The notes beneath the pieces are model-generated. The model saw nothing but the letters and a program-made list of their open reading frames with translations, searched no databases and was not told the DNA's origin. Shown here piece by piece: positions 26,767 to 35,207 of a DNA stretch of 64,000 nt (positions are counted from its first letter, which is position 1; each line of letters begins with the position of its first letter). The translations under genes and the position numbers were made by a program. The DNA comes from Deltaproteobacteria bacterium (GTDB taxonomy: Bacteria > Myxococcota_A > UBA796 > UBA2385): positions 1 to 64,000 of the forward strand of contig JAGYJW010000030.1 of NCBI GenBank assembly GCA_018401435.1. Direction: 5' to 3'.

Positions 26767-27675
26767 TCAGCGCAGGGGCAGGGCCCGCAGGGCTTCGGCC
26801 AGGTCCCGAAGCTCGGCCTCTCGGGGGTCGCCCGCCCGCCACACCAGCCGAAAGGCGTCGGCTTGCAGCGGCGCATCGGGCAGCAGGCGCTGCAGCAGGC
26901 CCATGTCCAGGTCGGGCTGCACAAAGTAGCGGGGCAGGACCGCCACCCCCTGGCCGGCACACACCGCCGCGCGAATCGCCGCGATGGTGCCCAGGAAGCG
27001 CATCGCGGCCCAGGGCCAATCCACCACCGGCCCGCCCCCATCCAACAGGTAGCGAAAGAGGGGCAAGGAGGGCGCGGCGTCCACCAGGGTCAACCGTGCA
27101 GCATCGGCCGGCCCCGCAAAGGGGGGGGCATCTGGCCCCACCGGCCCGACAAAGACATAGTCTTCGGGATGCAGCGGCGCATAGTCCAGGCCCGCCTCTA
27201 CCAGGCGCCCGCTGGTGACCAGGGCCGACAGCTCACCTTGGCGCAGCCGATTCAGCAGATCTCCATGCTGGCCAAAATAAAGGTGCAAGCGTCGGTCCGG
27301 CCGGGCGCGCTCCAGGTCGGGCAAGGCCGGGCTCAGCCAGCTCAGCCCCAGCTCGTAGCGGGTGCCCAGCACCAGGTCGAAGGGCAGGCGCCGGGCACCG
27401 TCGGCCACGGCCTCCCAGCAGCGCCGGGCCTGGTCCAGGGCCTTGCGCGCCTCGGGCAGCAGGCGGCTGCCCGCCGGGGTGAGGTCCACCCGCCGGCCAT
27501 TGCGGTCGAAGAGTCGCTCCCCCAGCAGATCCTCCAGGCGCAGGATGCGCTCGGAGAAGGCGGCCGGAGACAGGGCCACCACCGACGCGGCGGCGCGAAA
27601 GGTCTCACCGTCGGCGGCGGCGACGAAGCAGCGCAAGGAGTCGAGGTCGGGGATGCGGGCGATCGGCGTGGACAT
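26767..27675 (-). CDS. LysR-family transcriptional regulator
   Basis: 302 residues from the ATG at 27675. An N-terminal winged HTH (about 8-67: LDSLRCFVAAADGETFRAAA, SPAAFSERILRLEDLLGERLFDRN, TPAGSRLLPEARKAL) is followed by a periplasmic-binding-like effector domain. It differs slightly from consensus in SPAAFSERI (usually SQPAxSxxI). LysR proteins usually control a divergent neighbour. Here that is the PLD-like lipoprotein gene starting 54 bases away, a plausible but unproved target. It ends four bases from the opposite-strand acyltransferase. Confidence 0.93.
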   Translation of the reverse strand: MSTPIARIPDLDSLRCFVAAADGETFRAAASVVALSPAAFSERILRLEDLLGERLFDRNGRRVDLTPAGSRLLPEARKALDQARRCWEAVADGARRLPFDLVLGTRYELGLSWLSPALPDLERARPDRRLHLYFGQHGDLLNRLRQGELSALVTSGRLVEAGLDYAPLHPEDYVFVGPVGPDAPPFAGPADAARLTLVDAAPSLPLFRYLLDGGGPVVDWPWAAMRFLGTIAAIRAAVCAGQGVAVLPRYFVQPDLDMGLLQRLLPDAPLQADAFRLVWRAGDPREAELRDLAEALRALPLR

Positions 27676-27729
27676 GAACAGGAGGATAGCGGCCGATGGA
27701 GCCCTTGTGGTGCCCGGCCGAGGAGCCCC

Positions 27730-29256
27730 GTGATTCGCCCCTTCCCAAACTGCGCCGCCCTGCTGGGCCTGCTGCTGACCGCCTGCGCCGCCCGGACGCC
27801 CGCCCACCTTGGCGCCCCCGCAGACTGGACCCTGGGCACGGCCGAAGACTGCGCCCTGTGGCAAGACGCGCGCCTGCAGCGCCACCTCGACCGGGTGACC
27901 CACAGCCGCCAACGCACGGGCAACGCCGCCCGCCTGCTGGTGAATGGTGCCGACGCCTGGCAGGCCCGCAGGGACAACCTCGTCGATGCCGAGGTCATCC
28001 TGGTCAAGACCTTCATCTGGGCCGACGACGCGACGGGGCGGCAGCTGCGGGACCGCCTCGCCGCGCGGGCCCGGGCCGGCGCCCTGGTGATTGTGCAATA
28101 TGACCTCAAAGGCAGCCTCAAAGGCATGGGGGATCTGAGCGCCAGCCTGGATCTCGCCCCGGGCCAGGCCTGGCTGAAGGACCTGCCCCACCTGCGCAGC
28201 TTGAAGCAGGCCGGCGTGGTGCTGGTGCCCACCAATGTGCCCCGCAGCGCCCGCCAGCAGCGCCGCTGGCAACAGAGCGCCCGAGACCTCACCGGCATTT
28301 CTGCAGACACGGAGAGCAGAGGCGATGTGGGCCGCCTGCGGGGGCTCAACCACTTCGACCACGAGAAGTACTTCCTCACGGCCCACCGCGACGACCAGAA
28401 CCGCCTGGTGTGGCGGGCCATCCTGGGCGGGCTCAACATCGCCGACGAGTATGCACACGGCGGCACGGGCAAGGTGGAGGCGCCGGGGGGCCGTCCCGGC
28501 TGGCGCGACACCGATGTGGAGCTGCGCGGCCCGGTCACCACCGACATCGTCGCCCGCTACCTGGACGTGCTGGGCGTGAATGTGCAGCCACGCTTTCTTC
28601 CCGATGATCCCCGCCTGCGCCGCGACCTGCTGCTGCAAGCGCAGCCCCGGGCGGGCGAGGCCCAGGTGCGCTTTGTCTGGAACCAGCCCGCGCTGCGCAA
28701 TGGGCGCCACATCGAGCGCCTGCTGCGCAGCCTGGTGAAGGCCACCCCCGAAGACGCGGTGATCCGCATGGAGATGGCCTATTTCACCCCGTCTCGCCGC
28801 ATTCGACAGCCCTTGCAGCGGGCCTTGCGCAAGGACCGGCGGCTGGCGGTGATCACCAACTCAAGCCGCAGCATCGACGTGCCCTTTGTGGCCACGGCCA
28901 GCCGCGCCGTCTATGAAGAGCTGCTGAAGAGCGGGCCCCAGGCCGCCCTCTTCGAGTGGGAGCCCCGGCCCCGTGTCGGCGAGGAGACCCTGCATGTCAA
29001 GGCCGCCAGCTTCGGGGCCTGCGGCCCGGTGATGGTGGGTTCTTCCAACCTGGACGGCCTGTCCACCGAACACAACTCCGAGTCCGTCGCGCTGATCAGC
29101 GAGGCCGCCTTCCGGCGGGACTTCGACACCCAGTTCGCGATGGATGTCGAGCAGTCCCGGCGCATCCGGCAAGGGGAGATCGAGAGCGCACCCAGCATCC
29201 GCCGCTTCCTGGGCCGGATGGTCTATCGGGTGGGTTGGTACTTCCTGGACAACTGA
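27730..29256 (+). CDS. phospholipase D/cardiolipin-synthase-like lipoprotein
   Basis: 508 residues from a GTG at 27730. Lipobox ALLGLLLTACAAR. Two PLD-like halves: the first has NAARLLVNGADAW and the HKD-type motif FDHEKYFLT followed by GGLNIADEY; the second has LHVKAASFG followed by GSSNLDGLSTEHNSES. The second motif lacks the usual Asp after HxK, so its catalytic strength is uncertain. The layout resembles the YmdC/ClsC group of cardiolipin synthases that act on phosphatidyl groups in the envelope. It is divergent from the LysR gene. It is distinct from the other PLD lipoprotein at 2607, which has lamin-tail domains. Confidence 0.87.
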   Translation: MIRPFPNCAALLGLLLTACAARTPAHLGAPADWTLGTAEDCALWQDARLQRHLDRVTHSRQRTGNAARLLVNGADAWQARRDNLVDAEVILVKTFIWADDATGRQLRDRLAARARAGALVIVQYDLKGSLKGMGDLSASLDLAPGQAWLKDLPHLRSLKQAGVVLVPTNVPRSARQQRRWQQSARDLTGISADTESRGDVGRLRGLNHFDHEKYFLTAHRDDQNRLVWRAILGGLNIADEYAHGGTGKVEAPGGRPGWRDTDVELRGPVTTDIVARYLDVLGVNVQPRFLPDDPRLRRDLLLQAQPRAGEAQVRFVWNQPALRNGRHIERLLRSLVKATPEDAVIRMEMAYFTPSRRIRQPLQRALRKDRRLAVITNSSRSIDVPFVATASRAVYEELLKSGPQAALFEWEPRPRVGEETLHVKAASFGACGPVMVGSSNLDGLSTEHNSESVALISEAAFRRDFDTQFAMDVEQSRRIRQGEIESAPSIRRFLGRMVYRVGWYFLDN

Positions 29257-29259
29257 AGC

Positions 29260-30105
29260 TCAGCCCGATGCATCAGCCAGGCCCCGGGCCACCACCGCCT
29301 CGGCCGCCAGGCGGGCGCCCAGCAGGCGGTAGACCGGCAAGATGTCGGCCGCGGTCGCCAGGGCGCCGGCCAGCTTGTCGCCCGCCGACAGGGCCTTGGG
29401 CAGGTGGGCGCTGGCTGTGGTCGCGACGGCTTCGAGGTGGGGGAGCACCCGCTGGCCCGCGGCGCGCAGGGGGCCCGCCAAGGCGTCAAAAGCACCCCGC
29501 AGGCCCCCCAGGTCCCGCCCACCGGCAAAGGACGACAGGCGTTGAAGCTGGCTGTCGCCGTAGCGGTCCATCAGGTCGTCCATCAGCCGCCCGCCCGAGG
29601 TGAGGGCGTTGTCGGCGAAGGGCAGGCCCACCTCGATGGCCGCATACCAGGTGAGCAGGGCGCGACCGGCCGGGGCCTCGGCAAAGGCGCGGGCGCGATC
29701 GGGCAAGCTGCCCGGAAAGGCCTTCCAGGCGAGGTAGGCCAGGGCAAAGGCCTTGAGCACGGCGTCCTTGCGCTGCTGCTCGTCGGTGTCCAGGGCCGCG
29801 CTGTCCCGCTGCAGAAAGGCGGTCACCGACGTGCGCAGCCCCGTGTAGATGGCATAGCTGCGATCGCCGGAGTCCACGAGGTCCGTCATCCACAAGATAT
29901 CGACCACGTCTTCATCGTGGAGGTGTCGCGTGGCATGGGCGACCTGGGCCCCCGTACCCCCCATGGCCGCCACCACGCTGGCCAGGGCCGGGTAGGGCTC
30001 CAGCCGGGGCGATCCCGGCACCACGCGCATGACCCCGTCCACGATGCGCCAGGTGGCGTCGTCGGGCTCGAATTCCTGCAGGCGGCTGAGCACGGATTCG
30101 GTCAT
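29260..30105 (-). CDS. hypothetical alpha-helical protein, 281 aa
   Basis: I do not recognise this product. It has no signal peptide. The first third contains VAHATRHLHDEDVVDILWMTD and YTGLRTSVTAFLQRD; the middle is helical (FALAYLAWKAFPGSLPDRA, WYAAIEVGLPFADNAL); the C-terminal 100 residues are Ala/Leu-rich and could be amphipathic helices. The ATG at 30105 lies behind a short purine stretch (CGGAGG). It abuts the PLD-like gene tail-to-tail by four bases. Confidence 0.65.
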   Translation of the reverse strand: MTESVLSRLQEFEPDDATWRIVDGVMRVVPGSPRLEPYPALASVVAAMGGTGAQVAHATRHLHDEDVVDILWMTDLVDSGDRSYAIYTGLRTSVTAFLQRDSAALDTDEQQRKDAVLKAFALAYLAWKAFPGSLPDRARAFAEAPAGRALLTWYAAIEVGLPFADNALTSGGRLMDDLMDRYGDSQLQRLSSFAGGRDLGGLRGAFDALAGPLRAAGQRVLPHLEAVATTASAHLPKALSAGDKLAGALATAADILPVYRLLGARLAAEAVVARGLADASG

Positions 30106-30157
30106 GGGGCCTCCGGGGCAGCCCGCAGCCTACCGGTTTGCAGGGCTGCTGGGGCGA

Positions 30158-30919
30158 TCAGCTGGGAGGCGGCCCCGGCGGCAGCACGAAGTCGAAGTGC
30201 AGCTTCAGCCAGCCGCCCGGTCGGGCCTCGGGGGCCGTGATCAGCTCTGGCGGAGGGGGGAAATCCAACTCAGCGAGGTAGATATCCCCATCGAAGTAGA
30301 GCTGCGTGGTGAGCAGGCGGCTGCCGTCTTTGACGATGGCCACGTGGATGTGGGCCGGCAGGGTGTTGCCTTCGGGGCCATAGGGCGTGGGCTTGAGCGT
30401 GTAGAAACAGTAGGCCCCATCGGCGTCGGTGATCTGCCGGCCATAGAGGTTGGCCTCAGCGCTCTCGGTGTCGTAGAAACGCTCTTCGCCGCCGGCCATC
30501 CACACGATGATCTCCACCCCCTCGACCGGCGCGCAGGCCGCATCCAGCACCCGCCCCGACAGCACCATGGGCTCGCCGCTGTCGCCGGTCACATTCAGCT
30601 CCTGTCGCAAGGGCACGTCGCCGCGCAGAAAGGGGCCCTCGGACTGAAAGGGCGTAGCCCGCGAGCAGTCCGCCGGCAGCGGCTGACCGGCGGCATCGCA
30701 TTCCACCGGCCACTCCGGGGTGGGATCCGCCGTGTCCGCCGTGTCCAAGCCCCCGTCGGCCCCATCGGACCCGTCACCGCCGCCGTCCGCTCCGTCGCCA
30801 CCGCCCGCAGCGCCCGAATCCTTGGCCCCAGGCCCCTTCACACCCGGGTCGGAGCCCGCGCAAGCCGTGACCGCGAGGGCGGAGAGCTGGACCAGGACCT
30901 TGCGTCGGGACAGGGACAT
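30158..30919 (-). CDS. intradiol ring-cleavage dioxygenase-like Tat lipoprotein
   Basis: From the ATG at 30919, preceded by GGAGGTG, the protein starts with a twin-arginine signal (SRRKVLVQL) and a lipobox (AVTACAG). A Gly/Asp-rich linker leads to a domain of about 170 residues with TPFQSEGPF, VLSGRVLDAACAPVEGVEIIVW, LYGRQITDADGAYCFYTLKP and LPAHIHVAI. These hold the two Tyr and two His (H-I-H) iron ligands of protocatechuate 3,4-dioxygenase-type enzymes. Folding with iron in the cytoplasm fits Tat export. The natural substrate outside the cytoplasm is unknown. A longer reading from the GTG at 30931 is possible. Confidence 0.9.
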   Translation of the reverse strand: MSLSRRKVLVQLSALAVTACAGSDPGVKGPGAKDSGAAGGGDGADGGGDGSDGADGGLDTADTADPTPEWPVECDAAGQPLPADCSRATPFQSEGPFLRGDVPLRQELNVTGDSGEPMVLSGRVLDAACAPVEGVEIIVWMAGGEERFYDTESAEANLYGRQITDADGAYCFYTLKPTPYGPEGNTLPAHIHVAIVKDGSRLLTTQLYFDGDIYLAELDFPPPPELITAPEARPGGWLKLHFDFVLPPGPPPS

Positions 30920-31033
30920 CGACACCTCCACGGGGCACCTACCCCGATGCGGGCGGCTGTCAGCCCCGCTGGTGCCTCCAGGCGAAGGCGCATCGCGCTG
31001 CCAGCCCGCGCCAAAAGGAGGCCGGAGCGGGAT

Positions 31034-32182
31034 CTATCGGCTGGTTGCGGTCACCAGCTGCTCGTGGTTGAGCGTGCCCAGCCCCCGCCCGTCCGCGTCA
31101 AAAAGCTGCGAATCGAGCTGCACACCCGCGATCTTGAAGCGCTGCTCATAGGACGGCCGGTTGCCCGTCGCGACAAACTCGCCCACCACTCCCGAACCAT
31201 CCATCGAGTCGGCACGGTAGCCGAAGATGTGGCGAAGCTCGGGCTCCAGCGCACCCTCCAGGTTGGCCACCTCGGTGATGCGGGTCACGCGTCGAAGGCC
31301 GTCGGGGAGCTGGTCGATCTGCACGATGAGGTCCACGCCATGCGCGATCTGCTGGCGCGCCACCGAGCGGGGGATGGGCACCCCCGACGACGCGACGAGG
31401 TTCTCGATGCGCAGCACCGCCTCGTGGGGGCTGGAGCCGTGAATGATGGCCATGCTGCCGCGGTGCCCCGAGTTGATGGCCTGCAGATAGCTGACCGCCT
31501 CTGGACCCCGCAGCTCTCCCAGCAGGATGCGGGTGGGACGCATGCGCAGACTGTTGCGAAAGAGCTCGTCGAAGCCGACGGCGCCCCTGCCCTCTACATT
31601 GTGCATGCGGGTCAGCATGCGTACCACATTGGGTTGGACGAGGTGCAGCTCCGGAACGTCCTCGATGACGATGATGCGGTCTGCCGGGTTGAAGTCTCGC
31701 GCCATGACCTCCAGCAGGGTCGTCTTGCCGGCCCCCGAGGCTCCGGAAAACAGCACATTGAGCCGGGCCCGGGTGGCCGCCTGCAGAAAGGCGGCCATGC
31801 GCTCATCCAGGGTGCCGAGAGCGATATAGTCGCCAAGGCTGCGAACCGTCTGGCAGTACTTGCGGATCGTGACGTGCATCCCGTGGGTCACCACGGGCTC
31901 GATGGCGACGTGAACGCGGCTGCCATCGGGCAAGGCGAGGTCGACGAATGGGTTGCTGGCATCGAGCCGCCGACCCGGGTTGAACTCCAGCAGGCGCTCT
32001 ACCAGCCAGGCGAGCTGCTGATGATCGTCGAAGCGCAAGCGCGCGTGCTGCTTCTTGCCATCAATCTCGACGAAGATGGACTGAGGCCCGTTGATCATGA
32101 TCTCGGTGACCCGTGGGTCGAGCATCGGCTCACTCAGCGGGGTCTGCACAAATATACTGCGCACTGCGTCTGCATTCGGCAC
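31034..32182 (-). CDS. cpaF: CpaF/VirB11-family secretion or Flp-pilus ATPase
   Basis: 382 residues from a GTG at 32182 with a GGAGG ribosome site. The N-terminal domain (LDPRVTEIMINGPQSIFVE) and ATPase domain are both present: Walker A SGASGAGKTTL, Asp box RIIVIEDVPELHL, LRMRPTRILLGELRG (Walker B), and the His box NSGHRGSMAIIHGSS. Such hexameric ATPases drive Tad/Flp pili or type II/IV secretion. No tadB/tadC, cpaE or pilin gene lies near, so it is an orphan here and its machinery must be elsewhere. It lacks the long N-terminal extension of canonical CpaF. Confidence 0.93.
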   Translation of the reverse strand: MPNADAVRSIFVQTPLSEPMLDPRVTEIMINGPQSIFVEIDGKKQHARLRFDDHQQLAWLVERLLEFNPGRRLDASNPFVDLALPDGSRVHVAIEPVVTHGMHVTIRKYCQTVRSLGDYIALGTLDERMAAFLQAATRARLNVLFSGASGAGKTTLLEVMARDFNPADRIIVIEDVPELHLVQPNVVRMLTRMHNVEGRGAVGFDELFRNSLRMRPTRILLGELRGPEAVSYLQAINSGHRGSMAIIHGSSPHEAVLRIENLVASSGVPIPRSVARQQIAHGVDLIVQIDQLPDGLRRVTRITEVANLEGALEPELRHIFGYRADSMDGSGVVGEFVATGNRPSYEQRFKIAGVQLDSQLFDADGRGLGTLNHEQLVTATSR

Positions 32183-32370
32183 GGCAAGCTCCTCCGGGCC
32201 TCCTCACCTATGGCAGCGCCGGGTGCATTGGCCTGACCTGGCGCAGGGACCGGGTCGATCGGCAGCAGCCCAGGGCAGACTGTCGAGTCGGGAGGACCAG
32301 GTCTTGGGAGAGCCGCACCGACGGCTCTGGCGCCGATGGGCGGTCTTCATGGACGCCCCTCCGCAGCCCT

Positions 32371-33657
32371 TCAGCCCACCCTGCGCTTCCAGGCGAAGGC
32401 CCAGTCGCCCCGCGCCACCGCGCCCACCGTGTGGCCATCGCCTTGCAGCAGCCAGCGGGTGGTCAGCAGGCCCTCCACACCCACGGGACCGCGGGCGTGG
32501 ATGCGGCCGGTGCTGATGCCCACCTCGGCCCCCAAGCCAAAGCGGTAGCCGTCGGCGAAGCGGGTGGACGCGTTGTGAAAGACGCAGGCGCTGTCCACCT
32601 GGTCCAGGAAGACCTGCGCCGTGTCTGCATCTTCGGTGACGATGGCCTCGGTGTGGCCGGACCCATGGGTGGCGGTGTGGGCGATGGCCTCTTCCACCGA
32701 CCCCACGACGGCCACCGAACAGGCCAGATCGCCCCACTCCCGGCGCAGGTCGGCGTCGGCGGGAATGCCCAGGGCGGCAGCCGCTTCGGGCGTTCCGTGC
32801 AGGGCCACCCCCGCCGCATGAAGGGCCGCACAGAGGCGCTGCCCCAGGCCGCCCAGGCTGTCCCGATGCAGCAGCAGGGTCTCCATCGCGTTGCAGGCCG
32901 CCGGGTAGTCGGTCTTGGCGTCGATGACGATGGCGACCGCCTTGTCGGGATCGGCCGCCGCATCGACATAGACATGGCAGACCCCCTCGGCGTGCCCCAG
33001 CACCGGAATCCGCGTGTTGCGTTGGATGTGTTGGACCAGGGCACCAGAGCCCCGGGGGATCACGAGATCGATGACATCGTCGAGCTGCAGCAAGGCGTCC
33101 ACGGCCGCGCGGCCCTGCACCAGGCCCAGCACGCCCGGGGGCACGTCGGGGGCCAGGGCCTCGGTGATCACGGCGTGCAGAACGGCGTTGCTGTGCTCGG
33201 CCTCCTTGCCCCCCTTCAGCAGCAGGCCATTGCCCGAACGCAAGGCCAGGGCGGCGATCTGGGGCAGGGCGTCCGGGCGGCTCTCGAAGATGACCAGCAG
33301 GACGCCAATGGGCGCGCTGACCTGCCGCAAGAGCAGGCCCGGCCCCAGCTCGGTCTCTCGCAAAATGCGCCCCAGGGGCTCATCCTGGGCGGCGATGGCG
33401 CGGATTCCTGCAGAGAGGGCGTCCAGCTTGGCATCGGTCAGGGGCAGGCGCGCGGCCAGGGCCTCGGTCATGCCGCCCACCCGCACGGCGTCCTTTGCGG
33501 CTGCGAGGTCGCGATCGTTGGCGGCGCGGATGCGGGCGCGCTGCAGCCCGATGGCGTCGGCCACCCGGTGCAGGGCGGCCACGCGGCGGTCGCTGGGCAA
33601 GGCGGCCAGCACCCGGGCGGCACGACGGGCCTCCAGGGCTTGTTCGCGGGCATCCAT
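32371..33657 (-). CDS. proA: gamma-glutamyl phosphate reductase
   Basis: 428 residues from the ATG at 33657 with AAGGAG at good spacing. An aldehyde-dehydrogenase-fold enzyme with IGVLLVIFESRPDALPQIAALALRSG (split in the family signature), the catalytic Cys in YPAACNAMETLLLH, and the terminal GRIHARGPVGVEGLLTTRW. It reduces gamma-glutamyl phosphate to glutamate-5-semialdehyde with NADPH, the second step of proline synthesis. It follows proB by 11 bases, the usual proBA order. All expected motifs are intact and the length is normal. Confidence 0.97.
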   Translation of the reverse strand: MDAREQALEARRAARVLAALPSDRRVAALHRVADAIGLQRARIRAANDRDLAAAKDAVRVGGMTEALAARLPLTDAKLDALSAGIRAIAAQDEPLGRILRETELGPGLLLRQVSAPIGVLLVIFESRPDALPQIAALALRSGNGLLLKGGKEAEHSNAVLHAVITEALAPDVPPGVLGLVQGRAAVDALLQLDDVIDLVIPRGSGALVQHIQRNTRIPVLGHAEGVCHVYVDAAADPDKAVAIVIDAKTDYPAACNAMETLLLHRDSLGGLGQRLCAALHAAGVALHGTPEAAAALGIPADADLRREWGDLACSVAVVGSVEEAIAHTATHGSGHTEAIVTEDADTAQVFLDQVDSACVFHNASTRFADGYRFGLGAEVGISTGRIHARGPVGVEGLLTTRWLLQGDGHTVGAVARGDWAFAWKRRVG

Positions 33658-33668
33658 GGCGGGCTCCT

Positions 33669-34766
33669 TCAGGTGATGACCAGGTCGTCGCGGTGCACAA
33701 AGGGGCGGGCCTTGCTTTGGGGCTGGTCCAGCTCTGCGCGAAGCTCGGCGGCGCTGCGGGCGGCGAGGCCCCGCGCCAGCTCCTCGCCCTCGTGCACCAC
33801 CCGCACCACGTCTCCAGCGACAAAGGCGCCCGATACCGCCACCACCCCGACGGCCAGCAGGCTGGCCCCCCGCTCCACCAGGGCCTGGCGCGCCCCCGCG
33901 TTGACCGACACGCTTCCCGCCGGCGCCGTGCCAAAGGCCAGCCAGGCCTTGCGCCGGGGCAGGGCCGTCTCTGCAGGAAAGAGGGTGCCGATGTCGTCCC
34001 CGGCCAGGACGCGCAAGACCGCGTCGGGCAGATCGCCGCTGGTGATGACCGCGTGCACCCCCGACCGGGCGGCCAGCCGCGCCGCGGCGATCTTGCTGCC
34101 CATGCCACCCCGGCCCATCGCCGATCCCAGGCCTTCGACGATGCGCGTGTCTGCAGAAAAGACCGGGACGCGCGCCGCCCCGGGCTCGGCGGGCGGGCGC
34201 GTATACACGCCGTCCACATCCGAGAGCAACACCAGGGCGTCGGCCCCCAGATAGGCGGCCACCAGGGCGCTCAGCCGGTCGTTGTCCCCAAAGACCGCGC
34301 CCTTTTCCAGGGCCAGCTCGGCCGTGGACAGGGTGTCGTTCTCGTTGAGGATGGGGATGGCGCCCAGCTCCAGCAGGCGTTCGAGGGTGGCGGTCAGGTT
34401 GTTGAAGCGCTGGCGGAAGTGGAAGTCCTCCTCGGTCAGCAGGATCTGGGCGCACTGGCTGCCCAGGCGCACAAAGAGCCCGTCATAGAAGGCCACCAGC
34501 GCGCCCTGTCCCGCGGCGGCGCAGGCCTGGCGGTCCACCACGCTGTCGGGGCGGCGATCAAAGCCCAGGCGGCGGGCGCCCAGCCCCACCGCCCCGCTGC
34601 TGACCAGCAGCACGTCCAGACCCCGCAAGCGCAAGGCGTGAAGCTGCTCTACCAAGGCGCCCACGCGGCCGAGGGCCATGCCGCCGTCGGGTCGGGCCAC
34701 CACGCCGGTTCCAACCTTGACCACGACACGGCGGGTGGCAGCGAGGGCGGCGCGGGATGAGAGCAT
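33669..34766 (-). CDS. proB: glutamate 5-kinase
   Basis: 365 residues from the ATG at 34766. An amino-acid-kinase domain with VVVKVGTGVV, VLLVSSGAVGLG, PILNENDTLS, FGDNDRLSALVAA, DVDGVYT and GRGGMGSKIAAAR, followed by a C-terminal PUA domain (about 275-360: RKAWLAFG, GASLLAVGVVAVSGAFVAGDVVRV). It phosphorylates glutamate in the first, proline-inhibited step of proline synthesis. Together with proA it forms a two-gene operon. It is divergent from the VgrG-tip-like gene across 72 bases. Confidence 0.97.
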   Translation of the reverse strand: MLSSRAALAATRRVVVKVGTGVVARPDGGMALGRVGALVEQLHALRLRGLDVLLVSSGAVGLGARRLGFDRRPDSVVDRQACAAAGQGALVAFYDGLFVRLGSQCAQILLTEEDFHFRQRFNNLTATLERLLELGAIPILNENDTLSTAELALEKGAVFGDNDRLSALVAAYLGADALVLLSDVDGVYTRPPAEPGAARVPVFSADTRIVEGLGSAMGRGGMGSKIAAARLAARSGVHAVITSGDLPDAVLRVLAGDDIGTLFPAETALPRRKAWLAFGTAPAGSVSVNAGARQALVERGASLLAVGVVAVSGAFVAGDVVRVVHEGEELARGLAARSAAELRAELDQPQSKARPFVHRDDLVIT

Positions 34767-34838
34767 GGGCCCCCGGCTAACGCGGCAGCGGCCCTCCGGC
34801 GGGGCTATGACGGGGCGCGCCCCCAGCTTGGAGCCCCC

Positions 34839-35207
34839 ATGGCCGCGTCGGACCCCGCTCGTTTCAAGTCCATCTGGATTCCCGTCTCTGCGGCCTTCTT
34901 CGCCGGAAGCCTCTGGCCCCTGGTGCTGGTGGCCGGGCTGGGTGGCGCGGCCTGGGCCGGCAGCAGCCCCGACGACGAGATCGCGCTGAAGGCCATCAAG
35001 ATCCTGAGCCTTGCGTCGGGCAAGACCCTGAGCATCGAGGCCGGCGACGCCATCGTGCTGCAGACCGGGGCGTCCAGCATCACGATGAAGAAGGACGGCA
35101 GCATCAGCATCAAGGGCAAGGATATCCGCATCGAAGGCAGCGGACAGGTCAGCGTGAAGGGTTCCACCGACACGGTGATCAAGGGCAGCCAGATCAAGCA
35201 GAACTGA
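34839..35207 (+). CDS. small membrane-anchored protein with VgrG-tip-like beta-helix
   Basis: 122 residues. One membrane helix (about 12-40, SAAFFAGSLWPLVLVAGLGG) is followed by an 80-residue region of short alternating strands: ITMKKDGSISIKGKDIRIEG, then SGQVSVKGSTDTVIKGSQI. This closely resembles the C-terminal triple-stranded beta-prism of type VI secretion VgrG or phage Gp5 spikes (consensus M-K-K-D-G-x-I-x-I-K-G-K-D-I). No gp27/gp5-like body is present, and no other T6SS gene is in the window. It could be a stand-alone trimeric spike or envelope protein. The last 14 bases overlap the opposite-strand MFS gene. Confidence 0.7.
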   Translation: MAASDPARFKSIWIPVSAAFFAGSLWPLVLVAGLGGAAWAGSSPDDEIALKAIKILSLASGKTLSIEAGDAIVLQTGASSITMKKDGSISIKGKDIRIEGSGQVSVKGSTDTVIKGSQIKQN

